Under the pieces are notes generated by a model. It was given only the letters and a program-made list of their open reading frames with translations. It made no database searches and was not told the origin of the DNA. From an uncultured Pelagibacteraceae bacterium (GTDB lineage: Bacteria; Pseudomonadota; Alphaproteobacteria; Pelagibacterales; Pelagibacteraceae), in assembly GCA_902624515.1 (NCBI GenBank), contig CACNYE010000004.1, forward strand, positions 1 through 52,191: a DNA stretch of 52,191 nucleotides, written 5' to 3'. Positions 42,500 to 52,191 of the stretch are shown piece by piece. The position numbers and the translations under genes were made by a program. Each line of letters opens with the position of its first letter. The first letter of the stretch is position 1.

Positions 42500-43149
42500 G
42501 ATCTATTACCAAATATTTTGGATCCTATTCTTATAAAAGTTGAACCATATTTAATTGCGTCTAAATAGTCACTCGACATACCTAGACTCAATTCTTGAAA
42601 ACCTAACTGTTTGTTAAGTTTGTTCATTTGCTCAAAATATCCATCTATATTTTCATTAACAGGAGGCAAACACATAAGCCCTATTATATTCAGTTTTAAA
42701 TCTTTAATACAAATAGAGTAAAATTCGTTTAAATCATTTATATTAATACCCGCTTTCTGTTTTTCTTCGCCAATATTTACTTGAATAAAAATTTTAATTT
42801 TTTTTTCATTTTTAGATTGATGTTCTGAAATTTTTTTTGCTAATTTTAAATTATCCAATGAATGAAGGTAATCAAATAAAGGAAACAAAAATTTAACTTT
42901 ATTGGTTTGAAGTTTGCCAATCATATGAAGTTTTATGTTTTTAAAATCTTTTTTAATTGGTATCCATTTTTCTATCGCTTCCTGAATTTTGTTTTCACCA
43001 AAATGACTATGACCATATTCAATGAGTGGGATTATATCTGATGAAGGAAATGTTTTACTAACAGCTATAATTTGGGGCAATTTTTCTGTATTAGTTTTTT
43101 TCTTTAATAAGTTTTCGATTGCAATTAAATTGTTTACATTCTTATGCAT
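42496..43149 (-). CDS. YggS/PROSC PLP homeostasis protein
   Basis: IIAVSKTFPSSDIIPLIEYGHSHFGENKIQEA, LHMIGKLQTNKV, SLGMSSDYLDAIKYGSTFIRIGSKIFG. Confidence 0.92.
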   Translation of the reverse strand: MHKNVNNLIAIENLLKKKTNTEKLPQIIAVSKTFPSSDIIPLIEYGHSHFGENKIQEAIEKWIPIKKDFKNIKLHMIGKLQTNKVKFLFPLFDYLHSLDNLKLAKKISEHQSKNEKKIKIFIQVNIGEEKQKAGININDLNEFYSICIKDLKLNIIGLMCLPPVNENIDGYFEQMNKLNKQLGFQELSLGMSSDYLDAIKYGSTFIRIGSKIFGNRS

Positions 43150-43695
43150 AATAAATTCTTACCAAGTACTTATCATTTTATAGATAATTTAAATATAAAA
43201 AACATTTTAAATTTGCATAAAGGCATTTGTATTATCTATAGAAATTATAATTCCAAAATTAATTTAAGTGAACTTATAAATTTTAAAAAATTTTGTAAAA
43301 AATTAAAATTGAAATTTATTATATCGAATGAAATTGATTTAGCTTTTAAATATAGATTAGATGGGGTTTATTTACCATCTTTTAATAGAAAATTTCAGTT
43401 AAAAAAATTTCAAAATTTTAAAGATTTTATAATTATAGGATCAGCTCATAGCTTAAATGAAATCAGAATCAAAGAAAGACAAAATGTAGAGCAAATTTTT
43501 TTATCTCCATTATTTAAAACTAATAAATCAAATTACAAACTTGGCGTTATTAAGTTCAATAATCTTAGTAAGCTAACACGCAAGCCATTAATAGCTTTAG
43601 GTGGTATTAACAAAAATAATATAAAACAGTTAAAATTAATTAATGTAAATGGTTTTGCTGGTATAACCTATTTTAATAAAAAAAAAAATTCATAG
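43144..43695 (+). CDS. ThiE/TenI-like thiamine phosphate synthase family protein
   Basis: RLDGVYLPS, IIGSAHSLNEI, IFLSPLFKTNKSNYKLG, PLIALGGINKNNIKQL. Confidence 0.75.
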   Translation: MHNKFLPSTYHFIDNLNIKNILNLHKGICIIYRNYNSKINLSELINFKKFCKKLKLKFIISNEIDLAFKYRLDGVYLPSFNRKFQLKKFQNFKDFIIIGSAHSLNEIRIKERQNVEQIFLSPLFKTNKSNYKLGVIKFNNLSKLTRKPLIALGGINKNNIKQLKLINVNGFAGITYFNKKKNS

Positions 43696-43699
43696 TAAG

Positions 43700-45223
43700 A
43701 TGACAAAAAATTTAAAAAATGAAATTTCAATTTTAATTAAAAAATTTGAAGTGAAGAAATTTAATGATGTTATCAATGAATCATTAGTAATTTTAAAAAA
43801 AAAAGATAATGATTTTTTATGGAATTTAGTAGGTCTTTGCTTTCAAAATTTAAACAAATACAATGAATCAATTGAATGTTTTGAAAATGCAACAAAAATA
43901 AATCCTAAAAATTTTTCAGCCTTTAATAATTTAGGTATCTCTTATAAAAAATTAAAAAGATATAAAGATTCTGAAACAAGCTTACTCAATTCAATAAAAA
44001 TCAATCCCGATTATTTTAATGCAATGGTAAATATAGGTAATTTAAAAAATGAAACTTATTTTTTTAATGAATCAATTAAATATTACAAACAAGCAATTAA
44101 ATTAAACGATAAACTACCTTCAACTTATTTGAATTTAGCTAATGTTTACCAAACTATTAATCAAATTGAAGAAGCAAAAAAATATTTAAATAAAGCCATT
44201 GCTGTTGATGAAACTTTTACAATAGCTGATCAAAAATTAAGTATGTTAGAAAAATATGATAAAAATAATTTACATCTAAAAACAATGTTAGAAAAATTCA
44301 AGTCGGATGATTTGGATGATGCAAAAAAAATATATTTATGTTTTGGAATATACAAAGCGTTAAATGACACTGAAGACTACCAGGAATCAGTTAAATACTT
44401 AAAGTTTGGTAACAAACTTCAAAGAGGATTATTGAATTATGATATCGATTTTCATAAATTTTTATCAAAAAAAATAAAAACAATTTTTTCAAAAATAGAC
44501 CCTGAAGATTTTAATAATAAGCCCAAAAATGAAAAATATATTTTCATTTTGGGTATGCCAAGATCAGGGACAACGTTGATTGAAAAAATAATTTCTTCTC
44601 ATTCCAAGGTTTCTACAATCAGCGAGTCAAACTTTATACCCGAAAAAATTTTCAATTTTTTAAATAAGGATTTCGAAAATTTAACTGAATTTTTAAAATC
44701 TGATTTTGAAATAGATTATAAAGAATTCATACAGTCATTTAATATCCAAAATCAATTTATAATTGATAAAACACTTATCAATTTTTGGTATTTAGGATTT
44801 ATCAAAATTTTTTTTCCAGGTTCAAAAATAATTCATGTCTCTAGAAATCCATTAGATAACTGTTTGTCAATTTTTGAGAATTTATTTGATTACCAACAAG
44901 GATGGGATTGTGATCAAAATGAATTAGCAGAGTATTATTTAATTTATAAAGATTTAATGGAATATTGGAACAAGTTATTTGACAAAACTATTTTGAATAT
45001 AAAATATGAAGATGTTATTGCAAATCCAAAAAATAAAATTAAAGAATTGATAAATTTTTGTCAATTAGACTGGGAAGAAGAATGTTTAAATTTTCATAAA
45101 AACAATAATCCAATTAAAACTCTAAGTGTAAATCAGGCTAATAAACCTATCTATAAAAGTTCAATAAATAAATTTAAAAACTTTGAAAAAGACCTCGATA
45201 TTTTATTTAAAAGATTAAGATAA
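43700..45223 (+). CDS. TPR-repeat sulfotransferase
   Basis: N-terminal TPRs; YIFILGMPRSGTTLIEKIISSHSKV (5'-PSB) and KIIHVSRNPLDNCLSIFENLF (3'-PB). Confidence 0.88.
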   Translation: MTKNLKNEISILIKKFEVKKFNDVINESLVILKKKDNDFLWNLVGLCFQNLNKYNESIECFENATKINPKNFSAFNNLGISYKKLKRYKDSETSLLNSIKINPDYFNAMVNIGNLKNETYFFNESIKYYKQAIKLNDKLPSTYLNLANVYQTINQIEEAKKYLNKAIAVDETFTIADQKLSMLEKYDKNNLHLKTMLEKFKSDDLDDAKKIYLCFGIYKALNDTEDYQESVKYLKFGNKLQRGLLNYDIDFHKFLSKKIKTIFSKIDPEDFNNKPKNEKYIFILGMPRSGTTLIEKIISSHSKVSTISESNFIPEKIFNFLNKDFENLTEFLKSDFEIDYKEFIQSFNIQNQFIIDKTLINFWYLGFIKIFFPGSKIIHVSRNPLDNCLSIFENLFDYQQGWDCDQNELAEYYLIYKDLMEYWNKLFDKTILNIKYEDVIANPKNKIKELINFCQLDWEEECLNFHKNNNPIKTLSVNQANKPIYKSSINKFKNFEKDLDILFKRLR

Positions 45224-46681
45224 TTTTTTTATTCCATATTTTTTTAAAAGAGGAATATAATTTTCAAGGTAACTTAAATCATGTTTTGTAATTTTATTTC
45301 TAACCTGAAGATTACTTACAGTTTTAATTATTGTCGTCTTATTATAGTTTTCATCAATTATTTTTTTGTTCCATTTGATACCCAAAAAATTAAATAAATT
45401 TTTTGAACTATTTAAGGGATTTTCAGAAAAATTTTCTAGATTAACTATTTTAAGATCAATTTTTTTTTCTAAGGTAATTTCATTGAGATTATTCTCATAA
45501 AGTTCCATAAAAGTAATTATTTTTTCTAAGGAATGAGACCATAATAAGTTTGGTAAAAAAACTTTTAAAATTCCAAGCAAATTAGCAAAATAATTTCTTT
45601 TACAATAAATGAATTTAGCTTTAGGAAAAATTTTACTTAAAATTTTGATATAAAGGAAATTTTCAAGAGATTTATCAGTAAAAGAACTTTTTGATGTATC
45701 GATACCTGCTTGTTTATATTGATTTAAAACTGAATTTTCTAAATTTTGTAATCCATTATTATCAAAATCAAAATTTACGTTTAAGTTATTATCATCATAA
45801 TTAGAAATAATATTTTTCGAAAAAAAAACTTTTCCCATCACTCCAGTTTCATCTCCCTTGATTATCTCATTTTCGCTGGAACTAATTAGATTTTCTATCA
45901 TAGTTGTACCTGATCTAGGCAATCCCATTATAAAAATTGGATGAACTTTAGATTTGCTTTTATAGTTTATATCTTCAATTTTGTTTATAAATTGTGGTAA
46001 TAAATTTGTGAAATAATTAAATTCTTGTTGAGAAGCCTTTTCTTTATTCTGAATAAAATAACTATGACCACTTATCAGATTATCTAATTCCTTATCATAA
46101 TTTTTATTATTCTTTTCGTTTTCAGCAAGGATTAAACTTGCATAAATAATATTCAAATCATTTTTTTTATCCTCAGTTTTAAAATTTTTTATGTTATTAA
46201 TTAAAATGTCAGATAGATATTTTTTATCTAATTTAATTAGTTCATAAAAAGCATTGAAATTATATGGTTCTTCTTCTATGATTTTATTATAATATTTTTC
46301 TGCAATCTTAAACTTACCAATCTCCAAATAAATTTTACCTAAATTGAATAGCGCATTTATATTTTTTTCATTAATATTTAAAACTTTTTCAAATAATTTA
46401 ATTGCTTTTTCATATTGATTTGATTGCAATAAAACTTCTGCTAAAAAACTCTGATTTAGTTCATCTGGTCCTTTTAGATTAATTGATTTTTCAATATATT
46501 GGATAGATGATAAATAATTATATATTCTAAAATAAGAATGACCTAGATACCAACAAATTAAAAAATTTGAGTCCTTTTCCTCTAAATTTTCAAGTATATC
46601 AATTGAAATTTGGTATTTGGCTTTTTTGAAATTTAATAGTGCCTCATCGATTTTAGTCTGAATTGAATCTTTATTTTCCAT
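45215..46681 (-). CDS. TPR-repeat sulfotransferase paralog with divergent 3'-PB region
   Basis: TPRs; PIFIMGLPRSGTTMIENLISSSENE; KFIYCKRNYFANLLGILKVFL at the 3'-PB position. Confidence 0.84.
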   Translation of the reverse strand: MENKDSIQTKIDEALLNFKKAKYQISIDILENLEEKDSNFLICWYLGHSYFRIYNYLSSIQYIEKSINLKGPDELNQSFLAEVLLQSNQYEKAIKLFEKVLNINEKNINALFNLGKIYLEIGKFKIAEKYYNKIIEEEPYNFNAFYELIKLDKKYLSDILINNIKNFKTEDKKNDLNIIYASLILAENEKNNKNYDKELDNLISGHSYFIQNKEKASQQEFNYFTNLLPQFINKIEDINYKSKSKVHPIFIMGLPRSGTTMIENLISSSENEIIKGDETGVMGKVFFSKNIISNYDDNNLNVNFDFDNNGLQNLENSVLNQYKQAGIDTSKSSFTDKSLENFLYIKILSKIFPKAKFIYCKRNYFANLLGILKVFLPNLLWSHSLEKIITFMELYENNLNEITLEKKIDLKIVNLENFSENPLNSSKNLFNFLGIKWNKKIIDENYNKTTIIKTVSNLQVRNKITKHDLSYLENYIPLLKKYGIKKLS

Positions 46682-46715
46682 AATGATATTTTACACTTTT
46701 ATAAAATAATAAAGC

Positions 46716-46750
46716 ACAAAAAAAAACGGCCCTTTAAAAAAGGGCCGTTT
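46716..46750 (-). terminator. Intrinsic terminator of the porin gene
   Basis: AAACGGCCCTTT(46724-46735)/AAAGGGCCGTTT(46739-46750), 12-bp perfect stem followed by a T tract on the minus strand. Confidence 0.9.
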
Positions 46751-46773
46751 AATAAGTAAATTACTTAATTAAA

Positions 46774-47796
46774 TTAGAATGCTAATGACAAACTAATTTC
46801 TGTAATTTCATCGTTAGTACCAGAAGTACCTGATGAGTTATCTTGAGAGTTGTTCTGTAAAGCAATTGTAGCTCCACCCATAGTGTAAGCTATTGCAATA
46901 CCAGTTGACTCTTGAGTAACATCTGCATTTGAAGAACCATTTTTCTTATAAGTCATATCATGTTGGTTATAAGAAATTGATAGGCTGTCATTAACTGCAA
47001 ATGCAATACCGAAAGCTTCTACTTCTCTACCGCCATCGTTAGCGCCAGTAGCAGATCTTGCATTGTTTGAGTCAGATAACGTAACACCAACTGTAGCTGG
47101 TCCCATTGTGTAGTTAGCAAATCCAACTACTGAAGAACCATCTTCAGCTCCTACGACTACTGAGTCATCATATTCAGACGAACCAGCACCGAAACCAAAA
47201 GTTAAACCATCAACTAAGTCAGAGTTAGTAACTGCAAAGTTTATGTTTGAACCGTTAGCTAATGAAGTGTTATCTCCACCTGCTGCACCGTCACCGTTAT
47301 CAGCTGTTGTTAAAGCTGGAGCGTATTCAACTGAAAGAGCGAATCCACCCATAGAGTTAGAATAACCTAACACACCACCTGAACCACCAGTATGAACTAA
47401 TCCACCTGAAGAGTTAGCAGTGTTGTGCCATGATTCTTCCCAAGCAGTTGGTGATTTATCATCGATTGTACTTGCACCGAATGTTCCAACACCTTGGTCA
47501 AAACCAACTGTACCCGCATCACCCATATCTAATAAGATATTGTGTGAAGCGAAACCAGCTGGATTGTTATCGTTAATAGCAGCAAAGAATGATGCAGTTC
47601 CTAAACCGTCAACATCACCTGATCCATTGAAAGAGATCGCAGATTTACTACCAAACGGGTTACCTGTATTAGCCTTATCATCAGACTTATAAGTTAACTC
47701 CCAAGTACCTGAAGCTGACAATTCACCAGCTTGTGCAGATACTGCAACTAGTGAACCAGCTAATGCTGATGCACCAATTTTAGTTAGTTTTTTCAT
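46774..47796 (-). CDS. Outer membrane porin
   Basis: Signal peptide MKKLTKIGASALAGSLVAVSAQAGELSASG; repeated amphipathic beta-strands; C-terminus EISLSLAF ending in Phe. Confidence 0.87.
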   Translation of the reverse strand: MKKLTKIGASALAGSLVAVSAQAGELSASGTWELTYKSDDKANTGNPFGSKSAISFNGSGDVDGLGTASFFAAINDNNPAGFASHNILLDMGDAGTVGFDQGVGTFGASTIDDKSPTAWEESWHNTANSSGGLVHTGGSGGVLGYSNSMGGFALSVEYAPALTTADNGDGAAGGDNTSLANGSNINFAVTNSDLVDGLTFGFGAGSSEYDDSVVVGAEDGSSVVGFANYTMGPATVGVTLSDSNNARSATGANDGGREVEAFGIAFAVNDSLSISYNQHDMTYKKNGSSNADVTQESTGIAIAYTMGGATIALQNNSQDNSSGTSGTNDEITEISLSLAF

Positions 47797-47934
47797 ATTA
47801 ATTACTCCTTATTGTTAATTAATTAATTAATTATGAGCTGTCTTTTTAGCAATTTTAATGAAACTAAATTCAATTTTCTTATGTTTTAAACAAATTTTTA
47901 TTGTGGTGTTGTAAAAATATCACATTATTAAAAT

Positions 47935-48594
47935 ATGTTGAATTATTTGAATTTGGAAATAAAAGTGTTAAAAAAACCAATGTTTACAAAGCTTTTTAAT
48001 CGTTTTTCAGCAAAATTAGCACTATTTTTGATTTTATTATTAACTGCTAATCAGTGTGGACTATATAAAAAAACAGATGCTAAAAAAGTTCCAGTTAATG
48101 CCAAAGAAAGGGTCAAAAAAAATCTCGAAGAAGGCAGAAGAATTAAATTTGGTCAGCTGACAGGTAAAGGCTCGGGTAATTTCGAGTTTGCTAGTTCTAA
48201 TGAAATGTGGAGAGCCACTGTAGATATATTAGATTTTATGCCACTAGCCAATGCTGATTATGGAGGGGGAGTAATTATTACTGATTGGTATACTGATGAT
48301 AATAAAAAAAATGAATCAATAAAAATTATGGTACAGTTTTTATCTAATGAAATAAGAGCTGATGGATTAAAAGTTACTATCTATAACAAAATTTGTGAAA
48401 CAAATAATCAATCAGGTTGTACCACTACAGTTGATAATAATAATAATATAGGAAATGAATTAAAGTTGGCTATTCTAAGAAAAGCTGCTGAGTTAAAAGT
48501 TTTTTCTACACAAAAAGAAGTTGAAGAATATAGAAAAAAGAACCAAGGTAAACCTACTTATGTCGGACAGGGTGAGGGTGCTGAAAAAAATTAA
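47935..48594 (+). CDS. DUF3576-type exported lipoprotein-like protein
   Basis: [13 protein letters not shown] lipobox-like; [30 protein letters not shown]; immediately upstream of leuS. The true start may be internal (e.g. MFTKLFN). Confidence 0.8.
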   Translation: MLNYLNLEIKVLKKPMFTKLFNRFSAKLALFLILLLTANQCGLYKKTDAKKVPVNAKERVKKNLEEGRRIKFGQLTGKGSGNFEFASSNEMWRATVDILDFMPLANADYGGGVIITDWYTDDNKKNESIKIMVQFLSNEIRADGLKVTIYNKICETNNQSGCTTTVDNNNNIGNELKLAILRKAAELKVFSTQKEVEEYRKKNQGKPTYVGQGEGAEKN

Positions 48595-48635
48595 AATATT
48601 CTGTTAAAAATTATTTCTTTAGTCAAATAAATTTT

Positions 48636-51182
48636 ATGGAACGATATAATTTCAACATTATAGAAGAAAAATGGCAAGACTTTTGGGAAAAAAACAAAAG
48701 TTTTAAAACGGTTGCAGATAAGAATAAAAAAAAGTTCTATGTATTAGAGATGTTTCCCTATCCCTCCGGTAAAATACATATGGGCCATGTTAGAAACTAT
48801 ACTATAGGAGATGTGCTTGCTAGATATAAATCAATGCAAGGTTTTAATGTCTTACATCCTATGGGCTGGGATGCTTTTGGTATGCCCGCCGAAAATGCTG
48901 CAAGAGAAAATAAATTAGATCCCAAAGAATGGACAAATTCAAACATCACTACTATGAAAAACCAATTAAAAAAGCTTGGTTTATCAATTGATTGGGATAG
49001 AGAAATTTCAACTTGTTCAGAAGATTACTATAAACATCAACAAATATTCTTTCTTGAATTGTTAGAAAAAAAATTAATTTATAGAAAAGAAAATTATGTA
49101 AATTGGGATCCTGTCGATGAAACTGTTCTCGCGAATGAACAAGTAATAGATGGTAAAGGATGGCGTTCCGGTGCTGTAGTTGAGAGAAAAAAATTAAGTC
49201 AATGGTTTTTTAATATTTCAAAATTTTCTCAAGATCTTTTAGATGGTCTAGATGCTTTAGATAGCTGGCCTAATAAAGTAAAAACTATGCAAAAAAATTG
49301 GATAGGTAAATCTTTTGGTTGTGAAATTGAATTTAAAATTGAGGGTCAATTACCAATTGACAAAATAAAGTGTTTTACAACAAGACCTGATACTCTTTTT
49401 GGTTTTTCTTTTTTAGCACTTTCTATAGATCATGAAATATCAAGCTTTTATAAAGATAATAAAGAGTTTATAGATTTTAAAGAAGAGTGTTCTAAAACAG
49501 GCACTACAGAAGAAGCTATTGCTGTTGGAGAAAAAATAGGTTTTAAAACAAATCTTAAAGCAATAAATCCATTAAATCCTTCTCAAAAGGTACCTGTGTA
49601 TTTTGCCAACTTTGTACTAATGGATTATGGATTTGGTGCAGTATTTGGATGTCCAGCTCATGATCAAAGAGATTTTGACTTTGCAAAAAAATATAACTTA
49701 GAAATTAAAACTGTAGTTAGACCCCATGAAAAAGATAAAAACTTTAAAGTTGAAAACGAAGCTTATTCTGGCCCAGGTGTCATAATCAATTCTGAATTTC
49801 TTAATGGTTTTGAAGCACCTAACAATTCAGTTATTGAAACTATAAAAATTCTTGAAGAAAAAAAATTAGGAAAAAAACAAATAAACTATAGACTAAAGGA
49901 TTGGGGCGTATCTCGACAAAGATATTGGGGTTGTCCTATACCAGTTATGTATGATCAAGATGGAAAAGTACATCCAGTTCCTAAATCGATGTTACCAGTA
50001 AAACTTCCTGAAAATATTGATCTTAATGTGAAAGGCAACCCTCTTGATAGTATTGAAAATTGGAAACAAATAGAAATTGATGGAAAAAAATATACTAGAG
50101 AAACCGACACTTTAGATACATTTGTATGTTCTTCCTGGTATTATTTAAGATTTTGTTCCCCTAATGAAAAAAATTATGGTTTTGAGAAATCAGACATAGA
50201 TTATTGGATGCCAGTAGATCAATACATTGGTGGGGTTGAACATGCGATTTTACATTTATTATATTCACGTTTTTTTATGAGAGCTATTAATTTTGAAAAT
50301 AAAGATTTTAACATCAAAGAGCCATTTCAAAGTCTATTTACTCAAGGAATGGTTTGTCATGAAACTTTTAAGGATGAAAAAAATAATTGGCTTAATCCAG
50401 ATGAAGTATTTTCCGAAGATGGAAAAAATTTCTTTTCAATTAAAGAAAAAAAGCAAGTTAAAGTTGGTCCATCAGAATCAATGTCAAAATCAAAAAAAAA
50501 TACAATTGATCCTGAAAAAATGATAAATAATTACGGTGCTGACTCAGTAAGGTTATTTATAATGTCAGATAGTCCACCAGAAAAAGATGTTCAATGGTCA
50601 ACAGAGGGTATGGAAGGATCATTTAAATTTATTCAAAAATTGTGGTCATTAAATAAAAAATTTACAGATAAAATTAAAAAGAATGAAAAAGGAGTTAACG
50701 ATGATACAATTATTAAATACACTAACTCTTTAATTAATAAGATTACCAATAATTTAGAAAACTTTAGATATAATGTAATTATCGCAAATTTTTATGAAAT
50801 GTATAATTTTTTAAATAAAGAATTAGAAAAACCAGTAAGTAAAAAAGTTCTAATAGATAATTATTATATTATATTGAAATTATTAAATCCTTTTGTCCCT
50901 CATTTTGCCTCAGAATGTTTAGAAAAATTTTCAGAATTTAAAAAAGACAATAATGAATGGCCTAAAGCTAATGAAAAACTATTAGCAGAAGAAAAGGTTA
51001 AAATAGTTGTTCAGATAAACGGAAAAAAACGTGAAATTTTAGAAACAACCAAAGATATAAGTGAAAATGAAATTTTAGATATGATAAATAGTAATGATAA
51101 ATTAAAAAACTACTTATACAAAAAAGAATTAATAAAAAAAATATTTGTGCCAAACAAAATAATTAATTTAATTATCAAATGA
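48636..51182 (+). CDS. leuS: Leucyl-tRNA synthetase
   Basis: [46 protein letters not shown]-type loop ([13 protein letters not shown]). Confidence 0.98.
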   Translation: MERYNFNIIEEKWQDFWEKNKSFKTVADKNKKKFYVLEMFPYPSGKIHMGHVRNYTIGDVLARYKSMQGFNVLHPMGWDAFGMPAENAARENKLDPKEWTNSNITTMKNQLKKLGLSIDWDREISTCSEDYYKHQQIFFLELLEKKLIYRKENYVNWDPVDETVLANEQVIDGKGWRSGAVVERKKLSQWFFNISKFSQDLLDGLDALDSWPNKVKTMQKNWIGKSFGCEIEFKIEGQLPIDKIKCFTTRPDTLFGFSFLALSIDHEISSFYKDNKEFIDFKEECSKTGTTEEAIAVGEKIGFKTNLKAINPLNPSQKVPVYFANFVLMDYGFGAVFGCPAHDQRDFDFAKKYNLEIKTVVRPHEKDKNFKVENEAYSGPGVIINSEFLNGFEAPNNSVIETIKILEEKKLGKKQINYRLKDWGVSRQRYWGCPIPVMYDQDGKVHPVPKSMLPVKLPENIDLNVKGNPLDSIENWKQIEIDGKKYTRETDTLDTFVCSSWYYLRFCSPNEKNYGFEKSDIDYWMPVDQYIGGVEHAILHLLYSRFFMRAINFENKDFNIKEPFQSLFTQGMVCHETFKDEKNNWLNPDEVFSEDGKNFFSIKEKKQVKVGPSESMSKSKKNTIDPEKMINNYGADSVRLFIMSDSPPEKDVQWSTEGMEGSFKFIQKLWSLNKKFTDKIKKNEKGVNDDTIIKYTNSLINKITNNLENFRYNVIIANFYEMYNFLNKELEKPVSKKVLIDNYYIILKLLNPFVPHFASECLEKFSEFKKDNNEWPKANEKLLAEEKVKIVVQINGKKREILETTKDISENEILDMINSNDKLKNYLYKKELIKKIFVPNKIINLIIK

Positions 51183-51643
51183 GAATATTTAAAATAATTT
51201 TAATATCTTTATTTTTTTTACAAACAAGTTGTGGATATAAAATTGTTAATAATCTCGATAATTTTAGATTTACAATTATTGACTACAAATTAACTGGCGA
51301 AAAAAGAATAAACAACCTTTTAAATAAAAATTTTAAAAGATTTGAAGATAATGATTTACAATCAACATCAAATTTTATTGTCCATACTAATAGTTCAATA
51401 AATAAATCTATTACCTCAAAAGATAGTTCTGGCGAAGCTATAAGCTATAATCTGAAAATAATAATTGTTATGAAAATTTATGAAAATAATAATTTACTAA
51501 ATAAGACCACATTTAATGAAAGTACTAGATACAATAATTTAAATAATAAATTTGAATTAAAACAATATGAAAATATTTTAATACAAGATTTAACAAATGA
51601 AATGATATACGAAATCAATAATAAACTAAACTCAATAAAATGA
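51179..51643 (+). CDS. lptE: LPS-assembly lipoprotein LptE-like
   Basis: Signal/lipobox ([12 protein letters not shown]); position between leuS and holA. Confidence 0.78.
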   Translation: MRIFKIILISLFFLQTSCGYKIVNNLDNFRFTIIDYKLTGEKRINNLLNKNFKRFEDNDLQSTSNFIVHTNSSINKSITSKDSSGEAISYNLKIIIVMKIYENNNLLNKTTFNESTRYNNLNNKFELKQYENILIQDLTNEMIYEINNKLNSIK

Positions 51644-52191
51644 TCTCGAAATCATTTGAATTCAAAAAAATTAATATAAACAATTACAATTATTATCTTT
51701 TTTATGGTGAGAATAACGGGCTAAAAAATGAAATAATAGAAATTTATTTTAAAACTAGATTCAAAGGAAACCAATATAATTATGAAGAAGACACAATTTT
51801 AAGAAATAAGAATAATTTTTTTGATGAAATCTTAACAAGATCTTTTTTTGAAGAAGAAAAATTAATTATCATAAACGAGTCAACTTCAAAGATTATTCCA
51901 GTTATTGAAGAACTAATTGAAAAAAAATTACACGATATTTTTGTAATTTTAATTGCAGAAAAATTAGAAAAAAAATCAAAATTAAGAAATATGTTTGAAA
52001 AAAATAAAAATACAATTTGCGTACCTTTTTATTTGGATAATTACCAAACACTATTTTATAAAATTGATAGCTTTTTTAAAGAAAAGAAAATACCAATCTC
52101 AAATGAAATAATTAATGCAATAATAAATAGAACTAATGGTGATCGTCTACATTTAAAAAATGAAATGGCAAAAATAGAATGCTATTCAAAA
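51640..52191 (+). CDS. holA: DNA polymerase III subunit delta (HolA), 3' end outside the window
   Basis: ATG 51640 overlaps the lptE TGA; open frame to window end, [38 protein letters not shown]; follows leuS-lptE. Not in the ORF track because it runs off the edge. Confidence 0.85.
   Translation, partial: MISKSFEFKKININNYNYYLFYGENNGLKNEIIEIYFKTRFKGNQYNYEEDTILRNKNNFFDEILTRSFFEEEKLIIINESTSKIIPVIEELIEKKLHDIFVILIAEKLEKKSKLRNMFEKNKNTICVPFYLDNYQTLFYKIDSFFKEKKIPISNEIINAIINRTNGDRLHLKNEMAKIECYSK

Noticed and set aside
1-52191. CRISPR array, transposon, prophage, tRNA or rRNA genes
   Set aside because: No regularly spaced repeats, no transposase/integrase-like ORFs, and no intergenic gap with tRNA-like TpsiC/acceptor features; most gaps are under 100 bp.

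Overview
This is a strongly AT-rich alphaproteobacterial segment. Its gene order, small proteins and very short intergenic gaps are typical of the SAR11/Pelagibacterales type. It is almost entirely chromosomal housekeeping DNA: ubiE-ubiB-coaBC-dut; fabA-fabB-fabI; lnt-metK / nusA-infB-rbfA-rpsO-pnp; tsaB-fur-miaB-phoH-ybeY; trpS-murJ; maeB; grpE-dnaK-dnaJ-dapB-nth; leuS-lptE-holA. I saw no CRISPR array, transposase, phage module, rRNA or tRNA. I did not find a clear large new system. The observations most worth a second look are: (1) a katG + Asp/Asn-hydroxylase-like pair beside an Irr/PerR-type Fur-family gene, with near-identical operator-like sites upstream of both katG and the regulator; (2) an nfuA gene split by one extra base in an A8 run; (3) an intrinsic terminator and promoter-like sequence in the nusA leader, suggesting possible NusA-sensitive attenuation; (4) a 35-codon ArfA-like ribosome-rescue ORF with a TTG start, missed by the ORF track; (5) a TsaB lacking most of its second lobe whose start overlaps a divergent gene; (6) tail-to-tail TPR-sulfotransferase paralogs; (7) RpoH-like promoters upstream of grpE and dnaK. 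All calls come from reading the sequence and from family knowledge. No database searches were run.
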